Source: Jannaschia sp. Os4
GTDB lineage: Bacteria; Pseudomonadota; Alphaproteobacteria; Rhodobacterales; Rhodobacteraceae
Direction: 5' to 3'
DNA: 64,000 nt
Assembly: GCF_016820245.1 (NCBI RefSeq)
Contig: NZ_JAFCAR010000004.1
Coordinates: forward strand, 862,051 to 926,050
Shown: positions 38,046-46,595 of the stretch, piece after piece
Position numbering within the stretch: the first letter of the stretch is position 1
How the letters are laid out: each line of letters starts with the position of its first letter
Program-made: the position numbers and the translations under genes
The notes under the pieces: model-generated
What the model saw: the letters and a program-made list of their open reading frames with translations, nothing else
Database searches by the model: none
Told to the model about the DNA's origin: nothing

Positions 38046-39059
38046 TTACGCCAGCGCGTGCCGGTGCGCCGCCGAGTAGCGGCCCGTCACGTGATGCTCC
38101 AACTGCCGCTCGATGTCGCCCAAGAGCGAGGACGCCCCGAAGCGGAACAGGTCGGGGCGCAGCCAGCGGTCGCCCAACTCCTCCTTGAGGAGCGCGAGGT
38201 AGCTCACCGCGTCCTTCGCCTTGGAGATGCCGCCGGCGGGCTTGTAGCCGACCTTGAACCCCGTCGCCCGCTCCCAGTCGCGGATCGCGCGCATCATCAC
38301 AAGGCTGACGGGCAGCGTCGCGTTGACCCCCTCCTTGCCGGTGGAGGTCTTGATGAAGTCCGCGCCCGCCATCATCGCCACCGTCGATGCCTTGGCCACG
38401 GTACGGAGCGAGCCCAGCTCGCCCGTGGCGAGGATGGCCTTCATGTGGGCCGGGCCGCAGGCCTCGCGCATCTGGCGGATCTCGTCGTGCATCTCCTCCC
38501 ACCGGCCGGCCAGCGCGAGGCGGCGGGAGATGACGATGTCGATCTCCTTGGCGCCCGCCGCCACGCTCTCCTCGATCTCGCGGAGGCGCAGGTGGAACGG
38601 CGACAGGCCCGCCGGGAAGCCCGTCGCGACGGCGGCGACGGGCAGGCGGTTGCCGAGCGCGTTCACCGCCGCCGGGATCATCTCGTGGTAGACGCAGACC
38701 GCGCCGACGGTCAGGCCGTCCATCCCGATCGCCTCCAGCAGGTCGGGGCGAACCGGCTGCAGCGCCTTGGCGCAGAGGCGGCGGACGCGGGCCTCCGTGT
38801 CGTCGCCGGACAGCGTCGTCAGGTCGATCAGCGAGACCGCCCGGCAGAGCCACGCGGCCTGCCAGTCCTTCTTGACCGAGCGGCGCGCGGGCAGCGTGGC
38901 GGCGCGGCGCAGCGTGGCGGGGGTGTTCACGCGCACCGCCTCGACCAAGGAGGGGTCGTAGGGGCGGACGGGGTTTCGGGCGAGGTCGGACAGGGGGGCC
39001 TCCGGGGCCGATCGGCAAGGATCGGACGAGACGGTTCGGTTCGACCCGACTCGTTGCAT
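38046..39059 (-). CDS. deoC: Deoxyribose-phosphate aldolase
   Basis: Cleaves 2-deoxyribose-5-phosphate to glyceraldehyde-3-phosphate and acetaldehyde in deoxynucleoside breakdown. The Schiff-base lysine is in GADFIKTSTGKEG (Lys237) and the second catalytic lysine in VGYKPAGG (Lys273). The 337-aa length assumes the ATG at 39059, which has no ribosome binding site and gives an unusual N-tail. A CTG at 38993, preceded by GGAGG at good distance, or a later GTG would also fit the conserved start. Start position is therefore uncertain; identity is not. Confidence 0.88.
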   Translation of the reverse strand: MQRVGSNRTVSSDPCRSAPEAPLSDLARNPVRPYDPSLVEAVRVNTPATLRRAATLPARRSVKKDWQAAWLCRAVSLIDLTTLSGDDTEARVRRLCAKALQPVRPDLLEAIGMDGLTVGAVCVYHEMIPAAVNALGNRLPVAAVATGFPAGLSPFHLRLREIEESVAAGAKEIDIVISRRLALAGRWEEMHDEIRQMREACGPAHMKAILATGELGSLRTVAKASTVAMMAGADFIKTSTGKEGVNATLPVSLVMMRAIRDWERATGFKVGYKPAGGISKAKDAVSYLALLKEELGDRWLRPDLFRFGASSLLGDIERQLEHHVTGRYSAAHRHALA

Positions 39060-39127
39060 GGGCGTCCGGCGGGGTGCAACCGTGCCGCCACGGCCCGGTC
39101 GTCCCGCCCGGCGCCACGGAGGACGCG

Positions 39128-40156
39128 ATGCCGACCTCGACCGCCGCCCCCTCGACCGCCCCGGGCGCGTGCACGCCCGGCACGGCGGCATGGATCTCGG
39201 AGCGGGTGCGCCGCCTCACGGGGCTGGGCGTCGCGTCCATCGAACTGCCTGGGGGCGCCGGGCGCGGCTCGGCGGAGGTGGTGCTGTCGGACGGGCGGCG
39301 CATGATCGCCACCCGGCGCGCGACGCCCGCGCGCACGGCGACCGAGGCGGTCGTGCTGCACGCGCTGTCCCGCGCGGGCGCGCCGGTGCCCAAGGCGGTG
39401 GGCCATCACGACGGGCTCCTCCTGCAGGAGCGGGTCGAGGGCGCGCGCCTCTCGGTCGCGCTCGCCGCCCCGGACGCGGATCGCGTCGCCTTGGGCGGCG
39501 CGGCGGTGGCCGCGCTAGAGGCGTGCCGCAAGCGTCTCGCCCGCCTGCCCCAACTCGCCGGTCGGCTGCCGGGCCTGGGGACGCGGAGCGGGTGGACCGA
39601 CGATTTCGTGTCGCGCCCCGCCTTCCTCTCGCACGACCTGAGGATCGCTCCGCCGGCCTGCGACTTCGGCGCCTTGGCCCGCGCGATCGACGCGGCGCCC
39701 GCGCATCCGACCCGGTGGGACGCGCGGACCGGAAACGCCGTGGTGCGGCCGGACGGTCGGGTGGTCTGGTTCGACTGGGACGTCGTGGGGCGCCGCGCCG
39801 GCGTCGAGGACGTGGCTTGGCTGCTGGCGGACGAGCACTGGACGCCCGACGCCGCAGAGAGCGTAGAGGCGCTGCGGGCCGGGGGAGTTGCGACGAGCCC
39901 GATGCTCGTGCGGATGGCCGTGCTCTTGGCGGCCGCGCGCATGGGGACGATCCACGCCCGCGTCGCGCGGCTGGGCTGGGCGGACGGCGACGCGGCCCGG
40001 GCCGACGACGGGATCGGCGCGACCCCCGGGGCGGTGGACCGCCTCGCGGCCCGCGGGGCCGCCTTGGCGACGACCGACGCGGTCGTCGCGCCGTTCGCGG
40101 AATGGTTTCCCCGCGCGGCCAGCGCCTTGCGCGGGACCGGTGGCGGGGGCGGCTGA
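39128..40156 (+). CDS. Aminoglycoside phosphotransferase-fold protein
   Basis: 342 aa, kinase-like (APH/choline kinase) fold. The Brenner motif is present but altered: TRWDARTGN keeps Asp198 and Asn203, while the usual histidine two residues before Asp is Arg. The second metal aspartate is in WFDWDVVG (Asp216). GGAGG is six bases before the ATG. The natural substrate is unknown; resistance is not implied. It precedes the Mrp operon, which has its own promoter. Confidence 0.75.
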   Translation: MPTSTAAPSTAPGACTPGTAAWISERVRRLTGLGVASIELPGGAGRGSAEVVLSDGRRMIATRRATPARTATEAVVLHALSRAGAPVPKAVGHHDGLLLQERVEGARLSVALAAPDADRVALGGAAVAALEACRKRLARLPQLAGRLPGLGTRSGWTDDFVSRPAFLSHDLRIAPPACDFGALARAIDAAPAHPTRWDARTGNAVVRPDGRVVWFDWDVVGRRAGVEDVAWLLADEHWTPDAAESVEALRAGGVATSPMLVRMAVLLAAARMGTIHARVARLGWADGDAARADDGIGATPGAVDRLAARGAALATTDAVVAPFAEWFPRAASALRGTGGGGG

Positions 40157-40174
40157 CGGCGCCCCCGGAAACGC

Positions 40175-40202
40175 TTGCAGCCCCCCACCGCCCCCCTATG
40201 TG
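40175..40202 (+). promoter_or_regulatory. Promoter of the mrp operon
   Basis: TTGCAG (40175-40180), a 16-base spacer and TATGTG (40197-40202), 29 bases before the mrpA ATG. Confidence 0.55.
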
Positions 40203-40231
40203 TCCTGCCACGCAGCAAGGGGCGGGACCGG

Positions 40232-42487
40232 ATGGCCGCGAAGACGTCGCATGGGCCCCCGCTCGGGGGACCGGCAGGGTGGGTCTCCATCCTGATCCCC
40301 GCCGCGCTGTTCGTCCTCTTCGCCCGGATGCTGCCCGAGGTGGGCGCGGGCGGCGTGATCGACTGGTCCGTCGCGTGGGTGCCCTCGCTGGACGTGGAGC
40401 TGGCGCTCAGGATCGACGGGCTGTCGCTGCTCTTCGCGCTGCTCATCACCGGGATCGGGACGGGGGTGGCGCTCTACGCGTCCTCCTACCTCGGCGGCGA
40501 CGACCACTACGCGCGGTTCTGCCTCTACTTCCTCGCCTTCACCGCCGGGATGCTGGGGCTGGTGCTGGCCGACGACCTGCTCGCGCTGTTCGTGTTCTGG
40601 GAGATCACGACGATCTCGTCCTACCTGCTGATCGGCTACTCGTCGGACGACCCGAAATCGCGGCGCAACGCCCTGCAGGCGCTTGTGGTGACGGGAACCG
40701 GCGGCCTCGCCTTCCTCGCGGGGATCGTGCTGATCGGGACCGCCGCCGGGACGCTCAGGATCAGCGAGCTGGGCGACCTGACGGGCCATGCGCTCTACCT
40801 GCCCATCCTGATCCTCGTGCTGGCCGGCGCCTTCACCAAGTCGGCGCAGGTGCCGTTCCACTTCTGGCTGCCCAACGCGATGGCCGCGCCGACGCCGGTC
40901 TCGGCCTACCTGCACTCGGCCACGATGGTGAAGGGCGGGGTCTACCTGATGGCCCGGATGACGCCCAGCTTGGGCGGCACCGAGGTGTGGGGCTGGACCC
41001 TGATGATCGCGGGCGGGGTCACGGCGGTGTTCGCCTCGTTGCTGGCCGTGCGCCAGACCGACATCAAGCAGGTGCTGGCCTACACGACGCTGATGGCGCT
41101 GGGCACGCTGACGCTCTTCCTCGGGCTGGGGACGGAGTACGCGCTGGAGGGCGCGATGCTCTTCCTGCTGGTCCACGCGCTCTACAAGGCGGCGCTGTTC
41201 CTAATGATCGGGATCGTCGACCACGGGACCGGCACGCGGGACGCGCGCGTGCTGCGGGGGCTGGCGCGCAGGATGCCGGTGACGTTCCTCTGCGCGCTGC
41301 TGGCGATCCTGTCGATGGCGGGGATCCCGCCGCTGGTGGGCTTCGTGGGCAAGGAATGGCTCTACAAGGCGGGGTTCGGCGCCGGGTATGGCGGCCCGTT
41401 CCTCTGGCCGCTGGCGGCGGCCTTCGCGGCCTCGGCGCTGATGGTCTGCGCGGCGCTGATCTCGGGGTGGCGGCCCTTCGTCGGCAGGCTCTCGCACCCG
41501 GACGCGCACGAGGGGCCGTGGCAGATGCTGGCCGCGCCCTTGGCCCTCGGGCTGCTGGCGCTGACGCTGGGCGTGCTGCCCGACCTCGCGGAGCCGATGA
41601 TCTTCGCGGCCTCCTCGGCGGTGGCGGGCACGCCGCTGGAGGTGGACCTCTACCTCTTCAAGCAGGTGGAGCCCGCGCTGATCCTGTCGGTCGTCACGCT
41701 GGTCACGGGCGTCCTGTTCTACCTCTTCCACGGGCGGCTGCGCGACGGGCTGGCCCGCGCGGACGCGCGCGCGCCGGTCCATTTCGATCCCGGCTGGGAC
41801 AGGCTGATGGACGCGGTGGCGGCCGGGTCGAAGGGGCTGACGAACGCGATCCAGACCGGGGTGCTGCGCCGCTACATCTTCGTCACCTTCGCCGCGCTGG
41901 CCGTGACGCTCATCGCGGGCTTCTGGCGCACGGGGCTCGTGCCCACCGTGGCCGTCGATTGGGGCGACCTGCAGGTGAAGCACTGGGCGGTGCTGATCTT
42001 CGTGACGGCGGGGGCGCTGGTGACGGCCTTCACCGACAGCCGCATGACGGCCATCGCGGCGCTTGGCGTGGTGGGGATCGGGGTGGCGCTGATCTTCATC
42101 ATCTTCGGCGCGCCGGACGTGGCGATCACGCAGCTGCTCGTCGAGACGCTGATCGTCGTGCTCGTGGCGGTCGCAATGCTGAAGCTGCCGCCGCTGGATC
42201 CCGACCGGGTGCGGAGCGTCCGGCTCTGGGACCTCGCGCTCGCCGCCCTGCTCGGGATCGGGACGACGGCGGTGATGCTGCTCGTGCTGGCGGTGCCGGT
42301 GGACCGGCGGATCACCGACTACTACGAGATCGCGTCCTACCCCGAGGCCTACGGGCGCAACATCGTCAACGTCATCCTCGTGGACTTCCGCGCGCTCGAC
42401 ACGTTCGGCGAGATCGCGGTCGTCGCGGTGGCCGCCATCGCCGCCTACGCGCTGCTGCGCGGGACCCGCTACAGGAACGACCCATGA
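40232..42487 (+). CDS. mrpA: Mrp Na+/H+ antiporter subunit A
   Basis: 751-aa large membrane subunit related to NADH dehydrogenase subunit NuoL. It has the proton-channel motif region [20 protein letters not shown] and [14 protein letters not shown], with more than 18 membrane segments. The C-terminal part includes an MrpB-like domain ([40 protein letters not shown]). First gene of a complete mrpABCDEFG operon; the complex exchanges cytosolic Na+ (or K+) for protons, giving salt and alkali tolerance. The ATG at 40232 is chosen because GGGAC precedes it and the upstream start lacks a binding site. Confidence 0.93.
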   Translation: MAAKTSHGPPLGGPAGWVSILIPAALFVLFARMLPEVGAGGVIDWSVAWVPSLDVELALRIDGLSLLFALLITGIGTGVALYASSYLGGDDHYARFCLYFLAFTAGMLGLVLADDLLALFVFWEITTISSYLLIGYSSDDPKSRRNALQALVVTGTGGLAFLAGIVLIGTAAGTLRISELGDLTGHALYLPILILVLAGAFTKSAQVPFHFWLPNAMAAPTPVSAYLHSATMVKGGVYLMARMTPSLGGTEVWGWTLMIAGGVTAVFASLLAVRQTDIKQVLAYTTLMALGTLTLFLGLGTEYALEGAMLFLLVHALYKAALFLMIGIVDHGTGTRDARVLRGLARRMPVTFLCALLAILSMAGIPPLVGFVGKEWLYKAGFGAGYGGPFLWPLAAAFAASALMVCAALISGWRPFVGRLSHPDAHEGPWQMLAAPLALGLLALTLGVLPDLAEPMIFAASSAVAGTPLEVDLYLFKQVEPALILSVVTLVTGVLFYLFHGRLRDGLARADARAPVHFDPGWDRLMDAVAAGSKGLTNAIQTGVLRRYIFVTFAALAVTLIAGFWRTGLVPTVAVDWGDLQVKHWAVLIFVTAGALVTAFTDSRMTAIAALGVVGIGVALIFIIFGAPDVAITQLLVETLIVVLVAVAMLKLPPLDPDRVRSVRLWDLALAALLGIGTTAVMLLVLAVPVDRRITDYYEIASYPEAYGRNIVNVILVDFRALDTFGEIAVVAVAAIAAYALLRGTRYRNDP

Positions 42488-42497
42488 GGACGATTCA

Positions 42498-42932
42498 GTG
42501 ACGGGCACCTCCCTCATCATCCGCGCGGCGACCCGCCTTCTCGTGGCGCTCCTGCTCGTGTTCTCGATCTTCATGCTGCTACGCGGCCACAACGAGCCGG
42601 GCGGCGGCTTCATCGGCGGGCTGATCGGCTCGACGGGGTTCATCCTCTACGCCATCGCGCATGGCTGCTCCAAGGCGCGAGCCGCGCTCCGGGTCGAGCC
42701 GCAGACGCTGGCCGTCGCGGGCCTCGGGATCGCGCTGCTGGCGGGCGTCTCGGCCTTCCTCTTCGGCGACGCGCTCTTCACCGGACAGTGGCTCTTCGTG
42801 GGCGCCGACCCGGTGGACGAGTACGACAAGGGCCTGCCGCTCTCGACGGTGCTGGTCTTCGACATCGGGGTCTACCTCGTGGTGATGGGCTCGATCCTGA
42901 CCCTCGTCTTCGCCTTGGAGGAGGAGGTCTGA
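42498..42932 (+). CDS. mrpB: Mrp antiporter subunit B
   Basis: 144-aa membrane subunit with four membrane segments. [21 protein letters not shown] is the MrpB hallmark and [13 protein letters not shown] closes the domain. GTG start with GAGGA about eight bases upstream. An ATG at 42484 that overlaps the mrpA stop (ATGA) opens only a five-codon frame and is not the start. Confidence 0.93.
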   Translation: MTGTSLIIRAATRLLVALLLVFSIFMLLRGHNEPGGGFIGGLIGSTGFILYAIAHGCSKARAALRVEPQTLAVAGLGIALLAGVSAFLFGDALFTGQWLFVGADPVDEYDKGLPLSTVLVFDIGVYLVVMGSILTLVFALEEEV

Positions 42933-43294
42933 TGGAGGTGCTGAGCGCCCTGATGATCGGCGTGCTGGTGACGGCCTCCGTCTACCTCATGCTGGCGCGC
43001 AACGTGCTGCGCTTCATCTTCGGGTTGGTGCTGCTGTCGAACGCGGCCAACCTCGTGATCTTCGCGAGCGGCGGCCTGACCCCGCAGGCGCCGCCGCTGA
43101 TCGAGTACCGCACGGACGCGCCTACGGGGCTGGTGGCGAACGCCCTGCCCCAAGCCCTCGTGCTGACGGCCATCGTGATCGGCTTCGGCCTCTTCGCCTT
43201 CGCGCTGACGCTGGTCTACCGCGGCTACCAGAACCTCGGCACGCTCGACTCCGACGAGATGCGGCTGGCCGAGCCGCGCGAGGAGCCGAAGTGA
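42932..43294 (+). CDS. mrpC: Mrp antiporter subunit C
   Basis: 120-aa NuoK-like subunit with three membrane segments: EVLSALMIGVLVTASVYLML, FIFGLVLLSNAANLVIFASG and ALPQALVLTAIVIGFGLFAF. The motif LPQALVLTAIVIGF is typical. ATG overlaps the mrpB stop (TGATG). Confidence 0.93.
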   Translation: MEVLSALMIGVLVTASVYLMLARNVLRFIFGLVLLSNAANLVIFASGGLTPQAPPLIEYRTDAPTGLVANALPQALVLTAIVIGFGLFAFALTLVYRGYQNLGTLDSDEMRLAEPREEPK

Positions 43295-44817
43295 CCGCTG
43301 CGCTGCTGCTCACCGCGCCGCTGATCGTGCCGTTCCTGACGGCCGTGCTGGCGTTCCTGTTCCGCCACGGCGGCGAGGGGCGGTGGGTGTCCGTCGCGGG
43401 CAGCGCCGTGTCGCTGGCCGCCGCCGCGGTCCTGCTGCGCGAGGTGCTGGCCGGCGGGACGGTGGCGGCGCAGATGGGCGGCTGGGCCGCGCCCTTCGGG
43501 ATCACGCTGGTGGCCGACACCCTTTCGGCGGTGATGGTGGTCATCACGGCGATCACCGGGCTGGCCGTCGCGCTCTATGCGACTGCCGAGATCGACCGTC
43601 CGCTGGAGCAGCTGGGCTGGCACGCCCTGTTCCAAGTGCTGCTGGCGGGCGTCACGGGGGCGTTCCTGACGGGCGACCTGTTCAACCTCTACGTCTGGTT
43701 CGAGGTGATGCTGATCTCGTCCTTCGGTCTGCTGGTGATGGGCGGGCGGCGGGTGCAGCTGGACGCGGGGATCAAGTACGTCACGCTGAACCTCGTCTCC
43801 ACGATCCTGTTCCTGTCGGGGATCGGCCTGCTCTACGGCACGACCGGCACGCTGAACCTTGCGGACCTGCACGTCACCCTGCACGGCAACGAGGACGGGA
43901 TCGTCACGCTGATCGCGCTGATGTTCATGGTGGGCTTCGGGGTGAAGGCGGCGGTCTTCCCGCTCTACTTCTGGCTGCCCGCCTCCTACCACACGCCCGC
44001 CTTTGCCACCTCGGCCGTCTTCGCCGGGCTGCTGACCAAGGTGGGGGTCTATGCCCTGATGCGGATGTTCACGCTGGTCTTCGACCAGGACGTGCCCTTC
44101 ACCCACGGCATCCTGCTCTGGGTCGGCGTGGCGACGATGGTGACGGGGGTGCTGGGCGCGGCGGCGCAGACCGACTTCCGCCGCATCCTGTCGTTCCACA
44201 TCGTCAGCCAGATCGGCTACATGGTGCTGGGCCTCGCGCTGATGACGCCGCTCGCGCTGGCGGGGGGGGCGTTCTACCTCGTGCACCACATCATCGTGAA
44301 GGCGAACCTGTTCCTCATCTCCGGCGTGGCCGACCGCGTGGCGGGGGGGACGGAGCTGGACCGGATCGGCGGGCTCTACAAGGGCACGCCGCTGCTCGGC
44401 CTGCTGTTCCTGATCCCGGCCTTCAGCCTCGCGGGCTTCCCGCCGCTGTCGGGCTTCTGGGCGAAGTACGTGCTGGTGAAGGCGTCGATGGACGTCGAAC
44501 TGTGGTGGGTGGCCTTCGCCGCGCTCGCCGTGGGCCTTATGACGATCTACTCGATGACCAAGATCTGGGGCCGCGCCTTCTGGAAGCCGCATCCCACGGG
44601 GGCGGTCCCGTCCCTGCGGACCATCGACGCGCCGCAGCGGGCCGCCATGCTGATCCCCATCGCGGCGCTGGCAACGATGACCGTCATCATCGGCCTCGTC
44701 CCGCAGCCGTTCCTGACGCTGGCCGAGCGGGTGGCGGTCGAACTGCTGGACCCGACGTCCTATGTATCGGCGGTGCTGGGGCCGGACGCCCTGCCCGCGC
44801 CGGAGGTGACGGAATGA
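43291..44817 (+). CDS. mrpD: Mrp antiporter subunit D
   Basis: 508-aa NuoM/NuoN-like subunit with about 14 membrane segments. LYVWFEVMLISSFGLLV carries the conserved glutamate and VKAAVFPLYFWLPASYHTP the conserved lysine of the proton path. GTG start inside the mrpC stop (GTGA). Essential for ion exchange in known Mrp complexes. Confidence 0.94.
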   Translation: MTAALLLTAPLIVPFLTAVLAFLFRHGGEGRWVSVAGSAVSLAAAAVLLREVLAGGTVAAQMGGWAAPFGITLVADTLSAVMVVITAITGLAVALYATAEIDRPLEQLGWHALFQVLLAGVTGAFLTGDLFNLYVWFEVMLISSFGLLVMGGRRVQLDAGIKYVTLNLVSTILFLSGIGLLYGTTGTLNLADLHVTLHGNEDGIVTLIALMFMVGFGVKAAVFPLYFWLPASYHTPAFATSAVFAGLLTKVGVYALMRMFTLVFDQDVPFTHGILLWVGVATMVTGVLGAAAQTDFRRILSFHIVSQIGYMVLGLALMTPLALAGGAFYLVHHIIVKANLFLISGVADRVAGGTELDRIGGLYKGTPLLGLLFLIPAFSLAGFPPLSGFWAKYVLVKASMDVELWWVAFAALAVGLMTIYSMTKIWGRAFWKPHPTGAVPSLRTIDAPQRAAMLIPIAALATMTVIIGLVPQPFLTLAERVAVELLDPTSYVSAVLGPDALPAPEVTE

Positions 44818-45287
44818 GCCTCTTCCTCCTCAACATCCTGCTCGCGGTTGCGTGGGCCGCGCTCATGGGAACGTTCACGGTGGGCGGGCTGGCGACGGGC
44901 TTCGCGCTCGGCTTCGTCGCGCTCTGGGTGGTGCAGTCGCTCTTCCCCGGCTCGACCTATCACGGGCGGGTCTGGCGCTGGCTGAAGCTGATCGTCCTGT
45001 TCCACTACGAATTGATCGTGTCGTCCTTCCAAGTGGCGTGGGACGTGCTGACGCCCACGCAGCGCTCGCGCCCCGGCATCGTCTCGGTCCCCCTCAAGGC
45101 CGAGGGCGAGGCAGAGGTGCTGCTGGTGACGAACCTGATCTCGCTCACGCCCGGTACGCTGTCGCTGGACGTGACGGAGGATTGCAACACGCTCTACGTC
45201 CACGCGATGTTCGCGGACGATCCGCAGGAGATCCGCGACCAGATCGAGAACGGGATGGAGCGGTGGGTGCGGGAGGCGCTGGCATGA
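44814..45287 (+). CDS. mrpE: Mrp antiporter subunit E
   Basis: 157 aa. Two or three N-terminal membrane segments, then the cytosolic domain with PGIVSVPLKAEGEAEVLLV, NLISLTPGTLSLDV and YVHAM, all typical MrpE features. ATG overlaps the mrpD stop (ATGA). Confidence 0.93.
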   Translation: MSLFLLNILLAVAWAALMGTFTVGGLATGFALGFVALWVVQSLFPGSTYHGRVWRWLKLIVLFHYELIVSSFQVAWDVLTPTQRSRPGIVSVPLKAEGEAEVLLVTNLISLTPGTLSLDVTEDCNTLYVHAMFADDPQEIRDQIENGMERWVREALA

Positions 45288-45616
45288 GGGACTGGCCGGT
45301 CCTCGAGGTCTCGATCCAGATCAGCTTCGTGCTGGTGATGGCGGCGGTCGTGCTCGCCTTCCTGCGGCTCCTCAAGGGGCCGTCCCTGCCCGACCGGGTG
45401 GTGGCGCTGGACACGATGACGGTGCTGATCGTGACGTTCTGCGGGCTCTACGCGCTCGACACCGGCTCGACGGCGTTCCTCGACGTGGCCGTGGTGCTGG
45501 CGCTGATCGGCTTCCTCGCCACCGTGGCCCTCGCCCGCTTCATCGAGCGCCGGGTGCGCCGCGCGGACGCGGCGGACCTCAAGAGCGCGGCCGAGATCCA
45601 GGAGGACGCGCCGTGA
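45284..45616 (+). CDS. mrpF: Mrp antiporter subunit F
   Basis: 110 aa with three membrane segments. LRLLKGPSLPDRVVALDTM is the MrpF signature, followed by DVAVVLALIGFLATVALARF. ATG overlaps the mrpE stop (ATGA). The C-tail ends in charged residues. Confidence 0.93.
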   Translation: MRDWPVLEVSIQISFVLVMAAVVLAFLRLLKGPSLPDRVVALDTMTVLIVTFCGLYALDTGSTAFLDVAVVLALIGFLATVALARFIERRVRRADAADLKSAAEIQEDAP

Positions 45617-45975
45617 TCCTCGAATGGGTGCTCTCCGCCCTCGTGCTGCTGAGCGGGTTCTTCGCGCTGATCGCGGGCTTGGGCATCCTGCGCCTGCCCG
45701 ACGTGCTGATCCGGATGCACGCGACGACCAAGGCCGGGACGCTGGCCTCGGGGCTGGTGATGGCGGCCGTGGCGGTGGGGTTCGGGGACGCGTCGACCAT
45801 CGCGCGCGCGGTGGCCATCGTGCTCTTCCTGATGCTCACCGCGCCGGTGGCCGCGCACATGATCGGCCGGGCGGCGTTCCGCTCGGGCGTGAAGCTGTGG
45901 GAGCCGACGGTGATCGACCCCGACGCCCGCGCCAAGCTGGGGGTCCGCCACCACGGGACGCCCGGCGGGGACTGA
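45613..45975 (+). CDS. mrpG: Mrp antiporter subunit G
   Basis: 120 aa with three membrane segments. GLGILRLPDVLIRMHATTKA is the MrpG signature and APVAAHMIGRAAFRSG closes the core. GTG start overlaps the mrpF stop (GTGA). Last gene of the operon; its stop is four bases from the convergent membrane-protein gene. Confidence 0.93.
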   Translation: MILEWVLSALVLLSGFFALIAGLGILRLPDVLIRMHATTKAGTLASGLVMAAVAVGFGDASTIARAVAIVLFLMLTAPVAAHMIGRAAFRSGVKLWEPTVIDPDARAKLGVRHHGTPGGD

Positions 45976-45979
45976 GCCG

Positions 45980-46246
45980 TCAGGCGTAGTTGATCCAGTA
46001 GACCAGCGCCGCCGTCGCCGCGATCGGCACCCCGTAGGTCGCCCAAGGCAGCCACCGCCGCGTCCGGCGCGACCAGCGGCGCAGCCCGACCTCCAGATGC
46101 GTCTCCCGCGCGAGGTTGGTGCCGCCGCGCTCCCACTCCGCGATCAGGCGGTCCCGCGCGCCCGCGCGCAGCCAGTAGAACACGCAGACATAGGTGATTG
46201 TGCAGGCGATCAGCAGCAGGATCGCCAGTCGCAGCAGCAGGCTCAT
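45980..46246 (-). CDS. Small two-helix membrane protein
   Basis: Not recognised; 88 aa with membrane segments at residues 2-24 and 66-86 and a basic loop between them (RDRLIAEWERGGTNLARETH). ATG overlaps the stop of the upstream small gene (ATGA). Placed tail to tail with mrpG, but on the other strand. Confidence 0.7.
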   Translation of the reverse strand: MSLLLRLAILLLIACTITYVCVFYWLRAGARDRLIAEWERGGTNLARETHLEVGLRRWSRRTRRWLPWATYGVPIAATAALVYWINYA

Positions 46247-46533
46247 GCGCCTCTCCTCGTCGCGGTCAGGACCACGATCGGCCCCCAGATGATCGCCGCC
46301 TTGGCGGACAGGGACGCGAAGTGCCACGGCGCGGCGGCGCGCACCACCTCCGCCGCGTCGCCGTAGAGCCATGCGAAGACCCACGCCCCCGCGAGGCCGA
46401 CGAGGAGGATCGAGAGCGCAAGCGTGGCGAGGACGCCGCGCCCGGTCGGCGGCAGGACGTGGGACAGGCCCCACGGCACCGCCCATGCGATGGCGGCCAA
46501 GACGGCCACGGGTCCGGCGAGCGACAGGTCCAT
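46243..46533 (-). CDS. Small three-helix membrane protein
   Basis: Not recognised; 96 aa with hydrophobic segments near residues 3-24, 32-57 and 70-91. TATCTG lies only seven bases before the ATG on its strand, so the message could be leaderless, although no good -35 is visible. Coupled (ATGA) to the following two-helix gene; the two may form one small membrane complex. Confidence 0.7.
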   Translation of the reverse strand: MDLSLAGPVAVLAAIAWAVPWGLSHVLPPTGRGVLATLALSILLVGLAGAWVFAWLYGDAAEVVRAAAPWHFASLSAKAAIIWGPIVVLTATRRGA

Positions 46534-46595
46534 GGGCGGGCAGATAGGCGCTCGACACCCTTGCCACCACCTCGTCCGGCGGGGAGGGTCGGCCC

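Noticed and set aside
39128..40156. Aminoglycoside resistance gene
   Set aside because: Only the general kinase fold is visible, with a changed catalytic motif, and there is no resistance context or sign of transfer.
42484..42497. ATG overlapping the mrpA stop as the mrpB start
   Set aside because: The frame stops after five codons; the GTG at 42498 opens the full MrpB protein.
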